A DNA stretch of 64,000 bases from NCBI RefSeq assembly GCF_003006155.1, contig NZ_CP023559.1, positions 744,001 through 808,000 of the forward strand, given 5' to 3'. Numbering within the stretch: position 1 is the first letter of the stretch; the number at the start of each line of letters is the position of its first letter. Under the pieces are notes generated by a model. The model searched no databases. It saw nothing but the letters and a program-made list of their open reading frames with translations, and was not told the DNA's origin. Source of the stretch: Salinicola tamaricis (GTDB lineage Bacteria; Pseudomonadota; Gammaproteobacteria; Pseudomonadales; Halomonadaceae). Shown here piece by piece: positions 18,662-28,846 of this stretch. Both the position numbers and the translations under genes were made by a program.

Positions 18662-20580
18662 CTACTGCGACTTGCGCACGCGCAGATACCACTCGGAGAG
18701 CAGCCGCACCTGCTTCTCGGTATAGCCGCGCATGACCATGCGGTCGACGAAGTCCTCGTGCTTGCGCTGGTCGGAGGCCGACGCCTTGGCGTTGAACGAG
18801 ATCACCGGCAAGAGCTCTTCGGTGTTGGCGAACATCTTGTGCTCGATCACCCCCTTGAGCTTCTCGTAGGACTGCCAGTTGGGGTTCATGCCGTTGTTGT
18901 GGGCCCGCGCGCGCAACACGAAGTTGACCACCTCGTGGCGGAAATCCTTGGGATTGGAGATCCCCGCCGGCTTCTCGATCTTCTCCAGGTCCTCGTTGAG
19001 CGCCTGGCGGTCGAACAGCTCGCCGGTCTCCGGGTCGCGGTACTCCTGATCCTGAATCCAGAAGTCGGCGTAGGTGACGTAGCGGTCGAAGATGTTCTGG
19101 CCATACTCGGTGTAGGACTCCAGATAGGCGGTCTGGATCTCCTTGCCGATGAAGTCGACGTAGCGCGGCGCCAGATACTCCTTGATGAAGCGCAGATAGC
19201 GCTCATGGGTCTCCTTGGGCAGCTGCTCGCGCTCCAGCGCCTGCTCCAGCACGTAGAGCAGATGCACCGGGTTGGCGGCGATCTCCTGGGTGTCGAAGTT
19301 GAACACCTTGGAGAGGATCTTGAAGGCGAAGCGGGTGGAGAGCCCGGTCATGCCCTCGTCGACACCGGCGGCGTCGCGGTACTCCTGGATCGACTTGGCC
19401 TTGGGATCGGTGTCCTTGAGATTCTCGCCGTCGTAGATGCGCATCTTGGAGTAGATGCTCGAGTTCTCCGGCTCCTTGAGCCGCGAGAGCACCGAGAACT
19501 GCGCCAGCATACGCAGGGTGTCGGGGGCGCAGGGCGCGGCGTCGAGGGAAGAGTGCTCGAGCAGCTTCTGGTAGATCTTGATCTCTTCGGAGACCCGCAG
19601 GCAGTAAGGCACCTTGACGATATAGACGCGGTCGAGGAACGCTTCGTTGTTGCGGTTGTTGCGGAACTGCTGCCACTCGCTCTCGTTGGAGTGGGCCATG
19701 ATGATGCCGTCGAAGGGAATCGCCCCCATCCCCTCGGTGGGGTTGTAGTTGCCCTCCTGGGTCGCGGTCAGCAGTGGGTGCAGCACCTTGATCGGCGCCT
19801 TGAACATCTCGACGAACTCCATCAGCCCCTGGTTGGCCCGGCACAGGCCACCGGAGAAGCTGTAGGCGTCGGGGTCGTCCTGGGAGTAGAGCTCGAGCTG
19901 GCGGATATCGACCTTGCCCACCAGCGAGATGTCCTGGTTGTTCTCGTCGCCGGGCTCGGTCTTGGACAGCGCGATCTGGTTGAGCCGCGACGGGTAGAGC
20001 TTGACCACGCGGAACTGCGACAGGTCACCGCCGAACTCCTTGAGCCGCTTGGCCGCCCAGGGCGACATCGGCCCGTGCAGATGGCGCGTCGGAATGCCGT
20101 ACTCCTGGGAGAGCAGCTCGCCATCCTCCTCCGGCGAGAACAGCCCCAGGGGGGATTCGTAGACCGGCGAGTCCTTGATCGCATAGAAGGGCACGCGCTC
20201 CATCAACAGCTTCAGGCGCTCGGCCAGCGATGACTTGCCGCCGCCCACCGGGCCCAGTAGATAGAGGATCTGCTTGCGCTCCTCGAGCCCCTGGGCGGCG
20301 TGGCGGAAGTAGGCGACGATCTGCTCGATCGCCTCCTCCATGCCGTAGAACTCGGCGAAGGCGGGATAACGGCGGATCACCTTGTTGGAGAAGATCCGCG
20401 ACAGGCGGGGGTCCTTGGCCGTATCGATGGTCTGCGGCTCACCGATGGCGGCGAGCAGACGTTCAGCGGCGCTGGCGTAGACGCTGGGCCCTTTCGACAC
20501 AGTTCGAGATACTCCTCCAGGCTCATCTCTTCTTTCTGAACCCGCTCGTAACGACTCTGGACGTGATCGAAGATACTCAT
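18662..20580 (-). CDS. prkA: PrkA-type serine protein kinase/AAA+ protein (YeaG), one frameshift
   Basis: About 640 residues match YeaG/PrkA closely along the whole length. The start ([18 protein letters not shown]) is in one frame and the rest in another. Adding one C in a GGCCC run near 20500 joins them as [15 protein letters not shown]. Features are the Walker A motif GPVGGGKSS near residue 105, AHSNESEW, the pore-like region [13 protein letters not shown] and the C-terminal PrkA domain with [17 protein letters not shown]. It is reported as a Ser/Thr kinase and, in Bacillus, as a protease, and heads the stress operon. Confidence 0.96.
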
Positions 20581-20649
20581 GGAAGCCTCCTGGTCGTGAC
20601 CCCCAACCGCTCAGGGCACTCACCCTGTCAGCCGGGCTAGCTGACTATC

Positions 20650-20656
20650 AGCATAG
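20650..20656 (-). promoter_or_regulatory. Possible RpoS-type -10 element for prkA
   Basis: The minus strand reads CTATGCT, an extended -10 with C at -13 typical of RpoS promoters, about 70 bp before the prkA start. No clear -35 is seen, which is compatible with RpoS dependence. Weak evidence. Confidence 0.3.
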
Positions 20657-20773
20657 ACAGATGCACGGAGCGCCGGGTAGACCCAAGAGTCGAGTCACAG
20701 CGACGCAGCGTCGACAAGCTCGCTTTAGAACACGCTACCACGATCAGGGTTCGATGCACGGCAATTTGCGCGG

Positions 20774-20804
20774 AAAAAATGAAGACCCCGACCAAAGTCG
20801 GGGC
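20774..20804 (-). terminator. Rho-independent terminator downstream of ltaE
   Basis: On the minus strand a hairpin (GTCGGGG arm at 20797-20803 with CCCCGAC at 20786-20792, loop of four) is followed by TCTTCATTTTTT. It lies about 100 bp beyond the ltaE stop codon. The 327-bp gap between ltaE and prkA holds this terminator and the prkA upstream region. Confidence 0.75.
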
Positions 20805-20907
20805 AAGCACTTGAAAGCACTGAGAAATCACGTACCTGGCGCGACCGGAAGGGGCTTCTGAGGGCCCGGAAAGCGCCTGCGGCGATCGTGGGAAGCCCCG
20901 CGACGGG

Positions 20908-21963
20908 TCAGCGGGCGGCGTGATCCAGCGCCGCGCGGGCGTCGGCGAGCAGGTCGTCGAGCAGCTCGGTGGTGGTGTTCCACGAGCAGACGAAACGCGC
21001 CCCGCCGGCGCCGATGAAGGTGTAGAAGGTCCAACCCTTGGCCCGCAACGCCTCGATCACCGGTGCCGGCAGGCTGACGAAGACACTGTTGGCCTCGGTC
21101 GGGAACATCGGCCGGACACCGGGTAGCGCCGCCAGCCCCTCGGCGAGATAGCGCGCCATGGCATTGGCGTGGTCGGCATTGCGGCGCCAGGCACCGGTCT
21201 CCAAAAGCCCCAGCCAGGGGGCGGCGATGAAGCGCATCTTGGAGGCGAGTTGACCGGCCTGCTTGCAGCGATAGGCGAAATCCTCGGCCAGGCTCTTGTT
21301 GAAGAACAGGATCGCCTCGCCCAGCGGTAGCCCGTTCTTGGTGCCGGAGAAGCACAGCACGTCGACCCCGACCTGCCAGGTGAGCTCCGCCGGCGTGGCG
21401 TCCAGGGCGCTGCAGGCGTTGGCGAAGCGTGCGCCATCCATGTGCATGCGCAGATCGTACTTGTCGGCCATGGTGCGGATCGCCAGCAGCTCCTCCCGCG
21501 AATAGACGGTGCCCACCTCGGTGGCCTGGGTGATCGAGACCACCCGCGGCTTGGGGTAGTGGATATCGCTGCGGCGCACCACCAGGCGCTCGATCCCCTC
21601 GGGGGTGAGCTTGCCCTCTTCGCCCGGGCAGGTGAGCAGCTTGGAGCCGTTGGAGAAGAACTCCGGGCCGCCGCACTCGTCGGTCTCGATGTGTGCCAGT
21701 TCGTGACAGATCACGCTGTGATAGCTCTGGCCGAGGGCGGCCAGGGTCAGCGAATTGGCGGCGGTGCCGTTGAACACGAAAAAGACGTCGCAGTCGTAGT
21801 CGAACAGCTCACGAAAGCGGTCGGCGGCGCGGTGGGTCCAGACGTCGTTGCCGTAGGCGAGGTCGTCACTGGCGTTGGCCTGGATCAGATAGTCGAGAGC
21901 TTCCGGGCAGATACCGGAAGTGTTGTCGCTCGCCAGAAAGCGAGGAGTACAGTCAGAGGTCAT
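20908..21963 (-). CDS. ltaE: Low-specificity L-threonine aldolase
   Basis: This intact 351-residue PLP enzyme splits L-threonine/allo-threonine to glycine and acetaldehyde. Visible motifs are FLASDNTSGICPEALD at the N-terminus, VFNGTAANSLTLAALG (phosphate binding), HMDGARFANACSAL (Asp/Arg contacting PLP) and LCFSGTKNGLPLGEA with the Schiff-base Lys. It is monocistronic, followed by a strong terminator. It can supply glycine and one-carbon units. Confidence 0.94.
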   Translation of the reverse strand: MTSDCTPRFLASDNTSGICPEALDYLIQANASDDLAYGNDVWTHRAADRFRELFDYDCDVFFVFNGTAANSLTLAALGQSYHSVICHELAHIETDECGGPEFFSNGSKLLTCPGEEGKLTPEGIERLVVRRSDIHYPKPRVVSITQATEVGTVYSREELLAIRTMADKYDLRMHMDGARFANACSALDATPAELTWQVGVDVLCFSGTKNGLPLGEAILFFNKSLAEDFAYRCKQAGQLASKMRFIAAPWLGLLETGAWRRNADHANAMARYLAEGLAALPGVRPMFPTEANSVFVSLPAPVIEALRAKGWTFYTFIGAGGARFVCSWNTTTELLDDLLADARAALDHAAR

Positions 21964-22169
21964 TGGGCGGGTCCTTGTACGATCCCTCCCCCGCGAGCCA
22001 GGCTCGTGCGGAGGCCAGGCATGAGCGCCTGAATCACGCGAAGCGCAAGCCGCGACGACAGGATCGCCATCGTCGCGGCTTGCGCTTCCTCAACCTCAGC
22101 AGTCTAACACCTGTCGGCGACGGCGGAAGCCGCCCGCCACGAGCGGCACGCGCTCGTCCGCCGACGCGC

Positions 22170-24182
22170 TCAGAGCTGCGCCGCCAGCCGCGTGCCCTGG
22201 TCGATCGCCCGCTTGGCGTCGATCTCGGCGGCCACATCGGCCCCACCGATCCGGTGGGTGGCGATACCGGCACGGGTGAGATCGTCGAGCAGCGCAAGCT
22301 CCGACTCCTGCCCGGCGCACACCACCACACTGTCGACTTCGAGTACCCGAGGCTCCCCCGCCACGCGCAGGTGCAGGCCTTCGTCGTCGATGCGTACATA
22401 GTCGCACTCGGCCCAGCTCTCCACCCCGCGCGCCTTGAGCGCCGCCCGGTGCACCCAGCCGGTGGTCGCGCCCAGACCCGCCCCCGGCTTGCCGGCCTTG
22501 CGCTGCAGCAGCGTGATCTGGCGCGGGGCCGGTGGCGTCTGCCGCGGCTTGAGCCCGCCCGGCTCGGCCACGTCGAGATCCACCCCCCACTCGTCGCACC
22601 AGGCGTTCAGGTCCAGCGCCGGCTGCCCGCTGTGAGAGAGCAGCTCGGCGACATCGAAGCCGATCCCGCCGGCGCCGATGATCGCCACCCGCCGTCCGAT
22701 CCGTTCCGGATGCAGGATCGCCAGCGGATAGGGCACGACGCTGGGGTGGTCGGCGCCCTCTAGACTCAGCTCCCGCGGCTTGACCCCGGTGGCCAGCACC
22801 ACCTCGTCGAAGGCCAGCAGCTGCTGGGCATCGACCTGCTGATCGAGGCGCAGATCGACGCCCCAGCGCACCAGCTGGCGTTCGAAGTAGCGCAGCGTCT
22901 CGGCGAACTCCTCCTTGCCGGGAATCCGCCGGGCGTAGCGAAACTGACCGCCGATCTCCGGCTCACGCTCGAACAGGGTGACCCGGTGGCCGCGCTCGGC
23001 GCAGGCGATCGCCGTGGCCAGCCCCGCCGGCCCGGCGCCGACCACGGCGATCTGCTTGGGTGCGGCGGTCGGCGCGAGCACCAGCTCGGTCTCGTGACAG
23101 GCGCGCGGATTGACCAGACAGCTGGTCAGCTTGCCCTGGAAGGTGTGATCGAGGCAGGCCTGATTGCAGGCGATGCAGGTGTTGATCTCGTCGTCGCGCC
23201 CTTCGGCGGCCTTCTCGACCCAGCCCGAATCGGCCAGGAAGGGACGCGCCAGCGAAACCAGATCGGCGTGCCCTTCGGCCAGCACACGCTCGGCCACCGC
23301 CGGCATGTTGATGCGGTTGGTGGCCAGGGTGGGAATGTCGACGGCCGCGCGCACCGCCCGCGAAACGCCGACGAACGCCGCCCGCGGCACGCTGGTGACG
23401 ATGGTCGGTACCCGCGCCTCGTGCCAGCCGATGCCGCAGTCCAGCGCATCCACCCCGGCCGCCTCCAGCGCCGTGGCCAGCGCCACGATCTCGGCCTGGG
23501 TACTGCCCTCCTCGATCAGATCGATCATCGACAGGCGGAAGATCAGCACGAAGTCATCCCCGCAGCGGCGGCGAATGCCGCGCACGATCTCCAACGCGAA
23601 GCGCTGGCGTCGCGTCGCATCGCCACCCCAGGCATCATCGCGCTGATTGCTGCGCGCGCACAGGAACTGGTTGATCAGATAACCTTCCGAGCCCATCACC
23701 TCGACGCCGTCGTAGCCGGCACGCTGAGCCAGCTCGGCGCAGCGCACGAAATCCGCGATCTGCTGATGTACCTCGGCATCGCTCAGCGCGTGGGGCGTGA
23801 AGCGATTGATCGGCGCAGCGATGGCGGAGGGCGCGACCAGCGCCGGCGAGTAGGCGTAGCGTCCGGCATGCAGGATCTGCAGGCAGATCGGCGTCTCTTC
23901 GGCGTGCACCGCTGCCACCACCTGGCGGTGCGCCTCGCACTCGGCCGCCTCGCTCAGCTTGGCGGCATGGGCGAAGACCGCGCCTTCGGCATTGGGCGCG
24001 ATGCCCCCGGTCACGATCAGGCCGACCCCGCGGCGCGCTCGCTCGGCATAGAAGGCCGCCAGGCGTTCGAAGCCGCCGGGCGCCTCCTCGAGATTGGTGT
24101 GCATCGAGCCCATCACGACCCGATTGCGCAGGGTCAGCGAGCCCACGCGCAGCGGGCGAAAGAGATTCGGATAAGCGGTCAC
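22170..24182 (-). CDS. fadH: 2,4-Dienoyl-CoA reductase (NADPH), FadH
   Basis: This intact 670-residue flavoprotein reduces 2,4-dienoyl-CoA in the oxidation of unsaturated fatty acids. It has an N-terminal OYE-type TIM barrel (YPNLFRPLRVGSLTLRNRVV; MGSMHTNLEE), the 4Fe-4S site CIACNQACLD with a further Cys in TSCLVNP, an FAD domain (VVGAGPAGLATAIA) and an NADPH domain (AIIGAGGIGFDVAELL). Length equals E. coli FadH (672). I chose the GTG at 24182, which aligns with the family start and has GGAG upstream; longer in-frame extensions lack similarity. A palindrome at 24214-24231 lies just upstream. Confidence 0.94.
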   Translation of the reverse strand: MTAYPNLFRPLRVGSLTLRNRVVMGSMHTNLEEAPGGFERLAAFYAERARRGVGLIVTGGIAPNAEGAVFAHAAKLSEAAECEAHRQVVAAVHAEETPICLQILHAGRYAYSPALVAPSAIAAPINRFTPHALSDAEVHQQIADFVRCAELAQRAGYDGVEVMGSEGYLINQFLCARSNQRDDAWGGDATRRQRFALEIVRGIRRRCGDDFVLIFRLSMIDLIEEGSTQAEIVALATALEAAGVDALDCGIGWHEARVPTIVTSVPRAAFVGVSRAVRAAVDIPTLATNRINMPAVAERVLAEGHADLVSLARPFLADSGWVEKAAEGRDDEINTCIACNQACLDHTFQGKLTSCLVNPRACHETELVLAPTAAPKQIAVVGAGPAGLATAIACAERGHRVTLFEREPEIGGQFRYARRIPGKEEFAETLRYFERQLVRWGVDLRLDQQVDAQQLLAFDEVVLATGVKPRELSLEGADHPSVVPYPLAILHPERIGRRVAIIGAGGIGFDVAELLSHSGQPALDLNAWCDEWGVDLDVAEPGGLKPRQTPPAPRQITLLQRKAGKPGAGLGATTGWVHRAALKARGVESWAECDYVRIDDEGLHLRVAGEPRVLEVDSVVVCAGQESELALLDDLTRAGIATHRIGGADVAAEIDAKRAIDQGTRLAAQL

Positions 24183-24213
24183 GGTCGGCTCCACGCAGCG
24201 GTGTGCGGCAGTT

Positions 24214-24231
24214 TTCAAACGCACGTATGAA
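24214..24231 (-). promoter_or_regulatory. Candidate operator upstream of fadH
   Basis: TTCAAACGCACGTATGAA is an 18-bp imperfect palindrome (TTCA-n-ACG-nn-CGT-n-TGAA) placed 32 bp before the fadH start. Its symmetry suits a TetR-type dimer; fatty-acid-degradation genes in this group are controlled by TetR regulators such as PsrA. The regulator is not identified. Confidence 0.4.
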
Positions 24232-24447
24232 CGCCAGTGTAACCCAATCCACGAATACGACCATTCCACCAAAGCGGCATCGTCGCAGACGGGCATATCG
24301 ACGGACCAGGGTCTGCCGGTGCGAGCGAGAGACGTCTCTGATAGGCAGAAGGGGCGGAAAACAGCGCAGCGTGGGTAGAGCAAGGGAGAGGAGCAGAGAA
24401 AACGAGAGCAACAGAGCGCGCACGGCCCCAGGTATGACGGCCAGACA

Positions 24448-24473
24448 CGAAAAAACCAGCTCTAAGGCTGGTT
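24448..24473 (-). terminator. Terminator of the tRNA-Asp/Val operon
   Basis: On the minus strand AACCAGC-CTTAGA-GCTGGTT is followed by a run of T (complement of the A-run at 24448-24455). It lies about 70 bp beyond the last tRNA. The 24183-24544 gap otherwise holds the fadH upstream region and no gene. Confidence 0.85.
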
Positions 24474-24544
24474 GGTTCGCTCACAGCGGCCGTTTGGGCG
24501 CTGCTGGTAATAAACACTGACTGAACACATTGTCGAGACGTCGA

Positions 24545-24621
24545 TGGCGGACCGGACGGGACTCGAACCCGCGACCTCCGGCGTGACAGGCCGGCATTCT
24601 AACCGACTGAACTACCGGTCC
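24545..24621 (-). tRNA. tRNA-Asp(GTC), distal copy
   Basis: A 77-nt cloverleaf with acceptor GGACCGG paired with CCGGTCC, anticodon loop CTGTCAC (GTC), T-loop GTTCGAG and encoded CCA. It is last in the five-tRNA transcript. Confidence 0.97.
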
Positions 24622-24652
24622 GCATAGATCGGTGACCATCATCCTGGGACGA

Positions 24653-24729
24653 TGGTGGGTGGTACAGGACTCGAACCTGTGACCCCCAGCATGTGAGGCT
24701 GGTGCTCTAACCAGCTGAGCTAACCACCC
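24653..24729 (-). tRNA. tRNA-Val(CAC)
   Basis: A 77-nt cloverleaf with acceptor GGGTGGT, anticodon stem CCAGC/GCTGG and loop CTCACAT (anticodon CAC, reading GUG), with encoded CCA. Its body resembles the tRNA-Val(TAC) at 25074 but with a longer D-loop (GGTTAG against GGGAG). Confidence 0.93.
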
Positions 24730-24759
24730 AAAACGTCTGACGCTGCGCAGCACGAAGTG

Positions 24760-24836
24760 TGGCGGACCGGACGGGACTCGAACCCGCGACCTCCGGCGTG
24801 ACAGGCCGGCATTCTAACCGACTGAACTACCGGTCC
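24760..24836 (-). tRNA. tRNA-Asp(GTC), middle copy
   Basis: Sequence identical to the copy at 24545 over the 77-nt body, including encoded CCA. Confidence 0.97.
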
Positions 24837-24954
24837 ACTCGAAGCATCGGGTCTGAGTCGTGAAACACCTACCTGATACGTGCTTACCTGTTACACACTA
24901 CGCGACTTGCAAATGACATCCGAAAAACCTGCGCTTCTCGAACATCGCTGGAAA

Positions 24955-25031
24955 TGGCGGACCGGACGGGACTCGAACCCGCGACCTCCGGCGTGACAGG
25001 CCGGCATTCTAACCAACTGAACTACCGGTCC
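24955..25031 (-). tRNA. tRNA-Asp(GTC), proximal copy
   Basis: The same 77-nt body as the other two, with one D-loop difference (TCAGTTGG in place of TCAGTCGG). Encoded CCA. The spacer to the middle copy is about 120 bp, longer than the other spacers. Confidence 0.97.
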
Positions 25032-25073
25032 CCAGTTTCCAATCACGTGATCCACGGCCCAAAGCTTGCGCGA

Positions 25074-25149
25074 TGGTGGGTGGTACAGGGTTCGAACCTG
25101 TGACCCCCAGCTTGTAAGGCTGGTGCTCTCCCAGCTGAGCTAACCACCC
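25074..25149 (-). tRNA. tRNA-Val(TAC)
   Basis: A 76-nt cloverleaf with anticodon loop CTTACAA (TAC), acceptor GGGTGGT and encoded CCA. It is first in the cluster, directly below the promoter at 25168-25195. Confidence 0.97.
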
Positions 25150-25167
25150 GTGGTCACGTGGCGCTGC

Positions 25168-25195
25168 ATTCTACCGGTAGCCGGTTGAAAGTCAA
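25168..25195 (-). promoter_or_regulatory. Strong promoter of the tRNA-Val/Asp operon
   Basis: On the minus strand TTGACT (25190-25195) and TAGAAT (25168-25173) are 16 bp apart; the first tRNA begins 18 bp after the -10 box. Confidence 0.75.
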
Positions 25196-25213
25196 CCGCT
25201 TTTCCGCAACGAT

Positions 25214-25951
25214 TTATCCTTGGCGTCGATCGACTAGCGCGAGGCGCCGGCTGATCAGGGCTGCAGCGGTGTCGATCAGTTCGGCCTGGCTCGAGCCGAG
25301 ACGTTTTGGGGGTCGCCAATCGTGGTCACCGCCGTCGAGAAAATGGCACTCGAGCTGCGCCGGCAGCGTATAGCTTTCGACCTCGGCGCGGGTCCCGAAC
25401 GCATCCCGCGTCCCCTGCAGCAACAGCAGCGGACAGGCGAGATCGGGCCAGTGGTCGAGGCGCAGACGCTCAGGCTTGCCCGGCGGATGGAAGGGATAGC
25501 CGCACAGCACCAGCCCCGGCAGCGGCTCCCGCGCCGCCAGCAGGCTGGCCACCCGCCCACCCATCGACTTGCCGCCCAGCCACGCCGGCGCTTGGCCGTC
25601 AGCGTCGATGGCCCGGCGCCAGGCGCTCAGCTCCGCCACCAGACCCTCGACCCGCGGCGGTGGCCGTCGCCTGCCCTCACGCCGCATGCGCGCCATGTAG
25701 GCGAACTCCACCGCGATCACCTGCACGCCGCCCGCGGCCAGGGCGTGGCGCAGACGGCTCAGGAAGGGCGAATCGTGCCCCGCCCCGGCACCGTGGCTCA
25801 GCAGCAGCCGCGGCGTCTGCGCCGGCCCACATACCCGCACGCCGCCGAGCGCGGTCTCGTGCAGCGTGTCATCGCCGTGCGCCAGGGCGGTGGCGATTCG
25901 CTGACGGTCTTCGGCGTCGAGTGCCGGCTCGGCATCTGTCTGGATCCTCAT
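25214..25951 (-). CDS. Alpha/beta-hydrolase of the KANL3/Tex30-like (YcjY-type) family
   Basis: This intact 245-residue protein shows LLLSHGAGAGHDSPFL near residue 50, the nucleophile elbow LGGKSMGGRVAS, LLLQGTRDAFG (acid) and GGDHDWRPP (base His). This pattern fits the bacterial hydrolase group annotated as KANL3/Tex30-like or dienelactone-hydrolase-like. A GGAGGGAGG site lies right before the ATG. Substrate unknown. It is divergent from hpxO. Confidence 0.8.
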   Translation of the reverse strand: MRIQTDAEPALDAEDRQRIATALAHGDDTLHETALGGVRVCGPAQTPRLLLSHGAGAGHDSPFLSRLRHALAAGGVQVIAVEFAYMARMRREGRRRPPPRVEGLVAELSAWRRAIDADGQAPAWLGGKSMGGRVASLLAAREPLPGLVLCGYPFHPPGKPERLRLDHWPDLACPLLLLQGTRDAFGTRAEVESYTLPAQLECHFLDGGDHDWRPPKRLGSSQAELIDTAAALISRRLALVDRRQG

Positions 25952-26237
25952 CCTCCCTCCTCGTTTTCCCGACTTCCCTTTCCCGACTTCGCTTGCCCGG
26001 GTATCGGTTCTGCGCCGCGATCTTCGTCGCGATCCTGGGCGGTGGTCTTATCTCGCCTCGAGCCTTGGCGGAAATGTCCGGGAAGGTTCTGGTGGACGCT
26101 ACCAGGCATTCCCCTGGGGCCCCGTTTCTGCGTAGGATGATAAAAACCTGTTCGATCGGTCAGCCACCCCGGGCGGCGGCATGCCGCCGTTCGCCGTCGA
26201 CCTCCACGACAATACAATACGCTTGCGAGGATACCCC

Positions 26238-27405
26238 ATGAGCTTGAACGTTCTGGTGATCGGTGCCGGCATGGGCGGGCTGACGGCCGCGCTGGCGCTA
26301 GCTCGCCGCGGCCATCGGGTGGCCGTGGTCGACCGGGTCGCCGAGCTGCGTCCGGTGGGCGCTGCCATCTCGGTGTGGTCCAACGGAGTCAAGATCCTCA
26401 AGGCGCTCGGGTGGGCGAGGCGCTGGAGCAGGTCAGCGGCGAGATGCAGCGCATGAGCTACTACACCCACGGCGCCAGGCTCACCGACTTCAGCCTGACC
26501 CCGCTGTATGCCGGGTCGGCCAACGCGCCTGCCCGGTGGCCCGAGCCGCGCTGCAGCAGCTGCTGCTCGATGCGGTGGGCGCCCAGGCTGTCACCCTGGG
26601 CACCGCCTGCACCGGCTATCGCCAGGATGCTTCCGGCGTCACCGCCCACTTCGACGACGGCAGCGAGCGCCACGCCGACCTGCTGGTGATCGCCGACGGC
26701 ACCCATTCGCGCCTGCGCGAACAGGCGCTGGGGCGGCCGGTACCGCGGCGCTACTGCGGCTACGTCAACTGGAACGTGCGCGTACCCGCCAGCGAGGATC
26801 TGGCCCCGCTGCACGACTGGGTACAGTACGTCGGCGACCACCAACGGGTTTCGCTGATGCCGATGAGCGGCGATCCGGCGCATCCGGAGTTCTACTGCTT
26901 CTTCGATGTGCCGCTACCTGCCGGCAGCGACAACGACCCCGCCCGCTATCGCGATGAGCTGGCGCACCACTTCGCCGGCTGGGCACCGCCGGTGCAGCGG
27001 CTGATCGCGCGTATCGATCCCGCCGCCATGGCGCGGGTGGAGATCCACGACATCGACCCGCTGGAGACGCTGGTCGCCCCCAGGGTGGCGATACTCGGCG
27101 ACGCCGCCCACGGCATGGCCCCGGATCTGGGCCAGGGCGGCTGCCAGGCGATGGAGGACGCCTGGGTGCTGGCCGAGGCGCTCGAGACCAGCAGCGGCGC
27201 CATCGACGAAGCGCTTGCGCGCTACGACGCCGCCAGGGTGTCACGGGTGGGCGAGATCGTCAGCCGCGCGCGCCAGCGGGCCGAGACCACCCACGGCGCC
27301 GACCCCGCCGCCACCCGGGCCTGGTATGCCGAACTCGCCGCCGAGGACGGCCGCCATATCATGGGGGGGATGCGCAAGACGATCCTCGGCGGGCCACTCG
27401 GCTAG
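26238..27405 (+). CDS. hpxO: FAD-dependent urate hydroxylase, HpxO type (two frameshifts)
   Basis: This flavin monooxygenase of about 388 residues converts urate to 5-hydroxyisourate using NADH. It resembles Klebsiella HpxO closely: VIGAGMGGLTAAL (FAD), PVGAAISVWSNGVKIL, RRYCGYVNWN, RVSLMPMS, CFFDVPLPAG, HFAGWAPPVQRLI, EIHDIDPLETLV, LGDAAHGMAPDLGQGG and terminal ILGGPLG. The frame breaks near 26411 and near 26530, each needing one base. No allantoin or other urate genes are adjacent; it stands alone between a hydrolase and ttcA. Confidence 0.88.
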
Positions 27406-27430
27406 GCACTGTCTGATAGGCACTGTCTGA
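27403..27430 (+). repeat. 14-bp tandem duplication after hpxO
   Basis: TAGGCACTGTCTGA occurs twice head to tail, the first copy containing the hpxO stop codon. It lies between the convergent hpxO and ttcA. Confidence 0.9.
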
Positions 27431-27442
27431 AAAGTGTCGCGC

Positions 27443-28344
<902 letters not shown>

Positions 28345-28514
28345 GCTTCGCTCTTTCGCGCCGCTGCCCGCGACACGGCGAGGGCCGCCGGTCGCCGCTG
28401 GACGCGGGTGTCATTCGTGGGGTCGTGGGGCGCCTATGCTAACACCGCCCCGGGCAGCGGCGAAGCGCTGGCATAGCGATCCCCGGCGACCAGCGCGCAT
28501 GACGGCGGCGACCA

Positions 28515-28739
28515 TCAGATCACGTGCATCACACCCAGATAACGTACCGTCACCCCCACGAACAGCACCGCGATACCCACGCGCTGCAGTTTGAACTCGG
28601 TCGGCGTGAGCACCATCCGCCGCTGCCAGAACAGCAGCACGCCGCGCAGATCACGGGTGCGCCGCACATAACGCAGATAGCTCACGCCCACGACCAGAAG
28701 CCCGAGCAGCAACAGGCCATGCTCCATCCAGTTCATCAT
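28515..28739 (-). CDS. Small membrane protein of unknown function
   Basis: A 74-residue protein with two predicted membrane segments (HGLLLLGLLVVGVSYLRYV and VGIAVLFVGVTVRYLGV) joined by a basic loop. GAGGAAAAA precedes a double ATG. It follows the SSS symporter gene on the same strand after about 110 bp and may belong to the same transcript. I do not recognise the family. Confidence 0.6.
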   Translation of the reverse strand: MMNWMEHGLLLLGLLVVGVSYLRYVRRTRDLRGVLLFWQRRMVLTPTEFKLQRVGIAVLFVGVTVRYLGVMHVI

Positions 28740-28846
28740 TTTTTCCTCATGTTATTCGCATCCCATGGTGAATATCGCCGCCGTCGGCCATCTCGACGTA
28801 AGACACCGCCCCGGCGCGCCGGGACGGTGTGCGATCAGGCCTCGGT

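Noticed and set aside
18758..20233. Open frame of 491 codons on the plus strand opposite prkA
   Set aside because: prkA on the other strand matches YeaG along its whole length; the plus-strand frame is Leu/Val/Gly/Asp-rich without any motif, as expected of an antisense shadow in GC-rich DNA.
22986..24230. Open frame of 414 codons opposite fadH
   Set aside because: Antisense shadow of an intact, motif-complete fadH; high Arg/His content and no recognisable domain.
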